Of a stretch of DNA of 64,000 nt, positions 58,758 to 64,000 are shown one piece after another. Under the pieces are notes generated by a model. It searched no databases and was not told the origin of the DNA. It was given only the letters and a program-made list of their open reading frames with translations. Position numbers and translations under genes: made by a program. Location: the NCBI GenBank assembly GCA_030407085.1, contig CM059582.1, positions 208,226,001 through 208,290,000 on the forward strand, in the 5' to 3' direction. The stretch is from Trichopria drosophilae. Lineage: Eukaryota; Arthropoda; Insecta; Hymenoptera; Diapriidae. Position 1 is the first letter of the stretch; every line of letters begins with the position of its first letter.

Positions 58758-59330
58758 AGGACCAAAAAAAAAATTTGTTTGGAGCTCACTTGAATCAGAA
58801 ATAGTGGATCTTATATAAAAATATTAAAAATTATACTTTTTGGCAATTTAAGGCTAGCATATGTGAAAAATCTGAATCGATGAGTTAATGTGGTCAAAGA
58901 ATTTGTTTTCAGCGACCAAAAATCTATAAGATCCTCCACTTCTGATTCAAGTTGTGTAAACAAAAAAATTTTGCGGTCTTATGTTACTTTTTTCGAGAAA
59001 TACCTTCAGTGATTAATTATACAGGATCGAAAAACAATTTTTTAGGTGAGAGAATTTGAATTAGAAGTACTGAATCCTATCGATTTTTGGTCGCTGAAAA
59101 TAAATTAGTTGGCCAATTTGGCCCGTGACGTCAGATATTTCACATATCATAACCTTAAATTACCAAATAGTATGTTTTAGAATATTTTTTGGACCAGATA
59201 TCTTAAAATCCTGACGTGATGGGTCAAATCGAATAACGGTTTAATTTTCGGCGGCCAAAAATTTATAAGATCCATTATTTCTAATTCAAGTGATTTCGAA
59301 ACAAACTTTTTTGTGGTCCTGTGTAATCAG
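58758..59330. mobile_element. Two adjacent fold-back units of one family
   Basis: The segment ACTTGAATCAGAAATAGTGG, ATCTTATA is mirrored by AAAAATCTATAAGATCCTCC, ACTTCTGATTCAAGT at 58915-58960. A diverged second pair is at 59045-59100 (GAATTAGAAGTACTGAATCC, TATCGATTTTTGGTCGCTGA) and 59240-59295 (GGCCAAAAATTTATAAGATC, TAATTCAAGT). The outer and inner copies are in nested inverted order. No coding capacity is present. Confidence 0.7.
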
Positions 59331-62000
59331 TGTTATTGTATGGTCGCCCAATCCTTTGTGTCCCAATTTTTTGTGTATATAGTTTTATTATTTTTACATT
59401 TTGAACCCGAGTTTTTATGATGTCAGCTATCGCCAAGACATCTTTTGCATGGCAAATACGATTAAAACCAAAATAATGTAAAAATGTAAAAAATTGAAAA
59501 GTAGGGAAGGAAGGGGTGGTTTTTTCAAAATTTTCGAGCTGGATTCTAAAAGAGCACACTTTAAAATACCCGCCTACAAATGGTCAGAGTTTTTAAATAA
59601 AAAATAACAAAGTTGCCCCTACTTAAAATTGACAGACAAAAATGGAGAAATTTGGTCAAAATGGTTAATAGTATTAAAATAAATAACACAGCCATTACAT
59701 CGATGCATAAACATCAATAAGCTGCATCCCACTATCAACCAGGGAAACAATCGATTTTTTTGCGATCTCATAAAACGACAAAGCGATTTGCTTCCAGCCT
59801 TCCACAAACGTTTTCCTTTTCTTTTTTTTGTATCGAATTCAGATCGGTTTGTTTAATCGATTTTCGTTTTTAACCTATAGAAGAGTTTCCTATACGGGAA
59901 AGTCGCGCTAATACTTACGTATATAATCTTGAATGCTTTGGCTTCTCTGTTAAGCTCGCCATTGATTTGCCAAATTCGAAATTGGATCTGAGGTAGAATT
60001 TGTATCGACGTCTTTAGTTTAAATTGCATTGTGCTCATTGCCAAATAATGTATACTTTGAATAACAATTAGAAATAATTTTTAAATCTTTGTTACTTTAT
60101 TTGTTATTAAAATTTTTAATGAATTTTTAGTATATTTTATGATATATGTATTAAAATGAAATATTTCCTTTAAATCAAAATATTTATTTCATTTTAGTAA
60201 TTCATTGGTAATAACAACACTAAGATTTTTTAATTTGATGTTATAGTAACCAACAAAAAGTTGTAGTAAGTTTATGAGGGACAATAATAATCAGATTGTC
60301 AATAAGTACGCCCGGTGTTTTTTATCTTACAAGTTTTTATTTTCATTAAACTTCATTATTACGATTTTACACAAATTCGAAACCGTATGCAAAAATTGTT
60401 ATTGTAAATTTTGTACTAACAAATTTTAAATGACATTATTATCTACATCACTAAAATTTTGTAATATACCGAAATATTACTCGAATTAAAAACACGTTTT
60501 ATGAAAAAAATATTTCCTTTGCAAAGGAAATTTTTCTTCAATAATACAAATTTTTACGTGAATCGATGAAATTTGCTTTTAGTAAGCAAAAGTAAATTTT
60601 TAATAAGAATACCTAAGTTAATATGAAATAACTAATATAATGGTAATAAGTAACAAATTATTTAAAATAAATTCATACAATCAAAAGATATAGCTAGTTT
60701 CAAGTCGAAAATATATAAGTGAAAATTTATTAATACACATATAAAATTCGAAAAATAAACCAATAAGGTTATTTATTTTAATAATAAATATATATACTTT
60801 GCGTTTTCGTTACTCTTATTTGTTAAATCGATGCTCTTTGTAATTGCTTTGTATGTGCTTTTTGACATTTTCTTTCCAACTTTACATTTTTGTTTATATC
60901 TTTTATTTTTGTATATCTGATGGGCCCTTCCACATTGAGTGTTACAATTTAAAACTATTGAATATATATTAAATAAATCAGTGGACGAATTTATATTTTA
61001 AATGTATAATTTTATATTATTCAACTTTTAAAACGTTTGTTTATATGAAGTATTAACATTAGTAGCAAACGACAGAACAATTGAACTATATGCAAGCAAC
61101 ATGATTTATCGTACAGTTAGAATGACTTTTTTTATCATTCTATTATATTAGTATTTATCGATTCTAAAAAGTCTCTAATTTTTCTCTCTAAATCAAGGAA
61201 AAAATGACTAATATAAAACGGAAAGTAGATTACTATCATTTCCAAATTTCTAACTATAGTAAAGTGTAAAAGAACAACCAATTCTTTATTTAACAAAAAT
61301 TATTAAATAAAAAAAAACTAAATCTTTATTAAATTTTTATTCATTTATAAGTATCGGATTTGAATCTCTAATCTCTGAAAGACAAGTTTAAGAAAGTTTA
61401 GAAAGAATCTGAAATTTGCTACGTTTTGTTTAGTAGTGCAGATTATATTACTTAACTAATATTGTCCTGTTTTGGTTATGACTATATTTTCGAATAGGAT
61501 GTTTTAGTTTTAGAAATAGATTTTTGCCAAACGACTACTTTACAATGTAAATAATACGTTACTTTCAAATACTTAGGTTTGTCGTAACATTCTGCTTTCT
61601 GATGTTTAAAATTAATATATGCCACGTATTTGTTGTTATCTAATAAACTATTTAAGTTCCATAATTATTTACTAATGGTATGCAGAAATTGTCTTAGTTC
61701 CTTTCTTTAATTTTGCTTCCCCACTAATAATATTCCCAGAATTTAATCATGATATTTTACATACATTTTATTAGTAAAAACGATTATTTACCTAATAAAA
61801 CATGGTACTTAATCCATGAACTTTCGAACGATACTTGAGATTGCCAATTGATGCATTTCATTTGTAAGTATAGTTCCAAATGCCTACAAAGCATGCAGCG
61901 ATGATGAAATTAGGGAATACATTATTAGGATATTTGAAACGTAAGTCGAAACCGTGTAACATATTTCGGCTCGTATTCATGTTTTTCAAAATTTCATGGA

Positions 62001-62058
62001 GCGTAAGCCGAGATGGTTGAAGCGGTCCGAAATAGATGCTGAGGTTCGGATTTCCCCT
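62001..62058 (+). repeat. tRNA-like relic (A-box and B-box-like)
   Basis: AAGCCGAGATGGTTGAAGCG resembles the D-arm of a serine or leucine tRNA, and GAGGTTCGGATTTCC resembles a B box. The acceptor stem and anticodon arm do not form. It could be a decayed tRNA or SINE head. Confidence 0.3.
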
Positions 62059-63152
62059 AAACTTCTACAACGTTATTTAACGTTGACTGTCAGCGAGAAG
62101 ATTTATCACGAGCGTAACTAACTCGTGAGTTTGCGCCAACTTCATAATAAATCCATATTTCCAGGATGCTACCAAAATTATTGCCATTGTTTACAATTAG
62201 TTTATTAAATTGACATTAATAGGTTGACTTAGGATTGAAATTGGATGGGTTCTGTAACTGGACATTAATCCTTTATGTTTTAAGTGACTAAACATATAGA
62301 AAGTTATGTTTTTCTGTTTAGGGAAATGTATAATAAAATGCTAGATAGTATAGTAGTTGATAATTTAAAAACGACATAAACATTTTTAATACGACAGGCG
62401 TGGGGCTCGATAATTTGCGCTCAAAGATTTTATGGCGGGGCGCAAAATCAAGTTCTAGTCCCGCAGTGTTAAAATACTCTTTTTTGTTCAATTTTGACCC
62501 TTTACCGTCTTAACACCTCTTCAACAAAAAAAAAACTCATCTCAGATAACGTAAAAAAAGACTAGGGGAGTTTCTATCGTTTGGTCTCATAAAATCTTAT
62601 TGTTAGATAATCGTGTTTGATCCTATTACATTTTTTATGAAGTGTTAGAAAAATATACTGAAAAATTTTCATACCTTTATTGGAATTAATTAATCCATAT
62701 CCGGTATGGTGGTATTTTTCATGTAGATCTTAAAAAATAATCTAAATAACTCGATTATATCAAAATTTTATATAATTTTCACATATTTTCAAGGATGATA
62801 ATTTTAGGTATAAAGAACAACTTAGAAGTGGAAACATGTTTTATAGTTTGAAATTATTTTTGGGACTTTTTGGTATATTTTTACACTCTGTTGACTAACT
62901 ATGCCGTATTAAGAAAGTATATTTTCTTCAAATCAATAGTAGAGGGTTTCCTCACGTGAAGAAATAATACAACAATTTTTTCGAGACGTACATTTGCAGT
63001 TTACGTGTATCAAAGAGAAAAAAAGGACATGTGTACTTTCAACTTTAAGCTTTTCGAACGTCTTTCGTTGCATTTACTGACGATGTAGTACTCGACGAAA
63101 ATTCTGGAGAGCAGAGAGTGCGGGCACTGCGGTTAGATTGCAAGTGTTTCTA

Positions 63153-63326
63153 ATGGAAACAGTAAACGGAGGATTCTGCTATCATTGTATAGGGGTGGAT
63201 CGTATGTCATGTACAGACCATGAAATTTGTAAAGCTAGTTGCGATAACGGATGTTTTGACCAAAACAACTGTTCGAAATCGAAAACAATGAATTTGAGAT
63301 GTTTCATAAAATACTATGATAACTAA
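63153..63326 (+). CDS. Cys-rich small ORF, hypothetical
   Basis: An ATG at 63153 opens 57 codons with eight cysteines; spacing is C-x2-C-x9-C-x5-C-x3-C-x3-C-x5-C-x9-C (GGFCYHCIG ... SCTDHEICKASCDNGCFDQN ... LRCF). The frame is open a little further upstream without another ATG. There is no signal peptide, so if real it would be an exon of a secreted or zinc-binding protein rather than a full gene. It is on the strand opposite to Nrx-1. I recognise no family. Confidence 0.25.
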   Translation: METVNGGFCYHCIGVDRMSCTDHEICKASCDNGCFDQNNCSKSKTMNLRCFIKYYDN

Positions 63327-64000
63327 CAGTACTGTATGGTAACGTGGTTATATTTCTCTGGTTTATTGCAACCATTTGCAACAATTTTTTGTCCTGATGA
63401 TGGTGTTCTGAAAATTTGATGAATTAGTGCAATAGAAGAATACATGATCTTCTGGAGCTTATTTTTTGAACCCATTAGCATTAGAAATTACCATTTTATT
63501 ACTTCAATTTCAATAATGTATTTCGTATCAAATTTTCAAATTCCAAGTAAAAAAATGAAAGATATGTATACTTACTCTTTTGGGTTATGAATAACATAAA
63601 AAATAGTTTTGGAATATTCGATTAGCAGATATATTTCGTTTCCCATTTTTAAATTTTGAGGTGATAGAACGGGTAGTCCGTATCTATTTATTTAAGTTTT
63701 CAATTAGTTGATTTAACCGATTTAATTGTTATTCATTTCATGGTAAGCGTACTATGCGGTAGGCTGTCGACTGCAGTTACATAAGTTTTGGAGACTTCCA
63801 GTCATCCGTATTATCTGATTTCACAACAGTTAACTGGAAATAATTTACTATTTGTAACAAAACAGGTAGCCGAAAATCGTTTGGGCAGTTAATTATTTTG
63901 ATTGATTTTAAAACTTTATATACTTACTATACGGAGTACTTTCGGTACGAATGATAACGCGCTTTTTATTACACCACAGTAAATCGCAACTGTTGTTGGT

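Larger units (their letters stand above)
55165..64000 (-). other. Nrx-1 upstream intron or flank, no recognised exon
   Basis: The LNS3 exon at 54973-55164 needs a preceding exon ending in phase 1. I looked on the minus strand for the WHxVxxxR type motif of the earlier LNS3 part and found nothing convincing. The stretch contains a TA-flanked MITE (55568-55825), two TTAA-type elements (56421-56699 and ~57045-57405), fold-back repeats (58758-59330), a GC-richer block (~58230-58600) and otherwise AT-rich sequence. One Cys-rich ORF near 63153 lies on the opposite strand. Confidence 0.6.

Overview
This is a gene-poor, AT-rich stretch of an animal genome. Nothing in it looks bacterial: there are no dense ORFs, operons or ribosome-binding sites, while spliced exons, poly(A)-tailed retroelements, many short inverted-repeat transposons and eukaryotic tRNA genes with internal A/B boxes are all present. 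The only confidently protein-coding content is four exons on the minus strand. Together they encode a continuous piece of neurexin-1 (Nrx-1): the end of LNS3, the second EGF-like domain, and the first half of LNS4. Reading frames and intron phases join without a gap through all four exons. The protein sequence resembles arthropod neurexin-1, and CCTAA-type (TTAGG-like) repeats are present, so an insect is the best guess; I cannot fix the order.

Layout, in the direction of Nrx-1 transcription (high to low coordinates). 55165-64000 is upstream intron or flank with MITEs and no exon I recognise. The LNS3 exon is 55164-54973. A 9.1 kb intron (54972-45906) holds three tRNA-Ser(CGA) genes and a 1.2 kb long-arm inverted repeat. 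The EGF exon is 45905-45762; it is short and lies under longer unrelated ORFs on the other strand. A 4.3 kb intron (45761-41505) holds a tRNA-derived SINE, a TTAA-type MITE and an inverted repeat with ~210-bp arms enclosing a small ORF. The first LNS4 exon is 41504-41287. A 16.6 kb intron (41286-24702) holds a 17-bp minisatellite that switches orientation, a 20-bp tandem repeat, GC-rich islands and a possible decayed Cys-rich coding remnant. The second LNS4 exon is 24701-24593. The remaining 24.6 kb contains no recognisable exon and many MITEs, tandem repeats and GC-rich non-coding islands.

The rest is mostly mobile and repeat DNA. Several non-autonomous families recur: (A) elements with CTCTAAAT/ATTTAGAG ends and many GAGTGAA boxes; (B) palindromic elements flanked by TTAA; (C) elements with TTAGTAA-rich arms whose tips resemble family A; (D) roughly 190-260 bp elements flanked by TA with pogo/Tc1-like CAGT ends; and several single fold-back elements. 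I found no convincing new protein system. The most interesting items are the intronic tRNA-Ser(CGA) cluster, one member of which lies 83 bp from the EGF exon, the inverting minisatellite, and a 57-residue ORF with eight cysteines near the right end.
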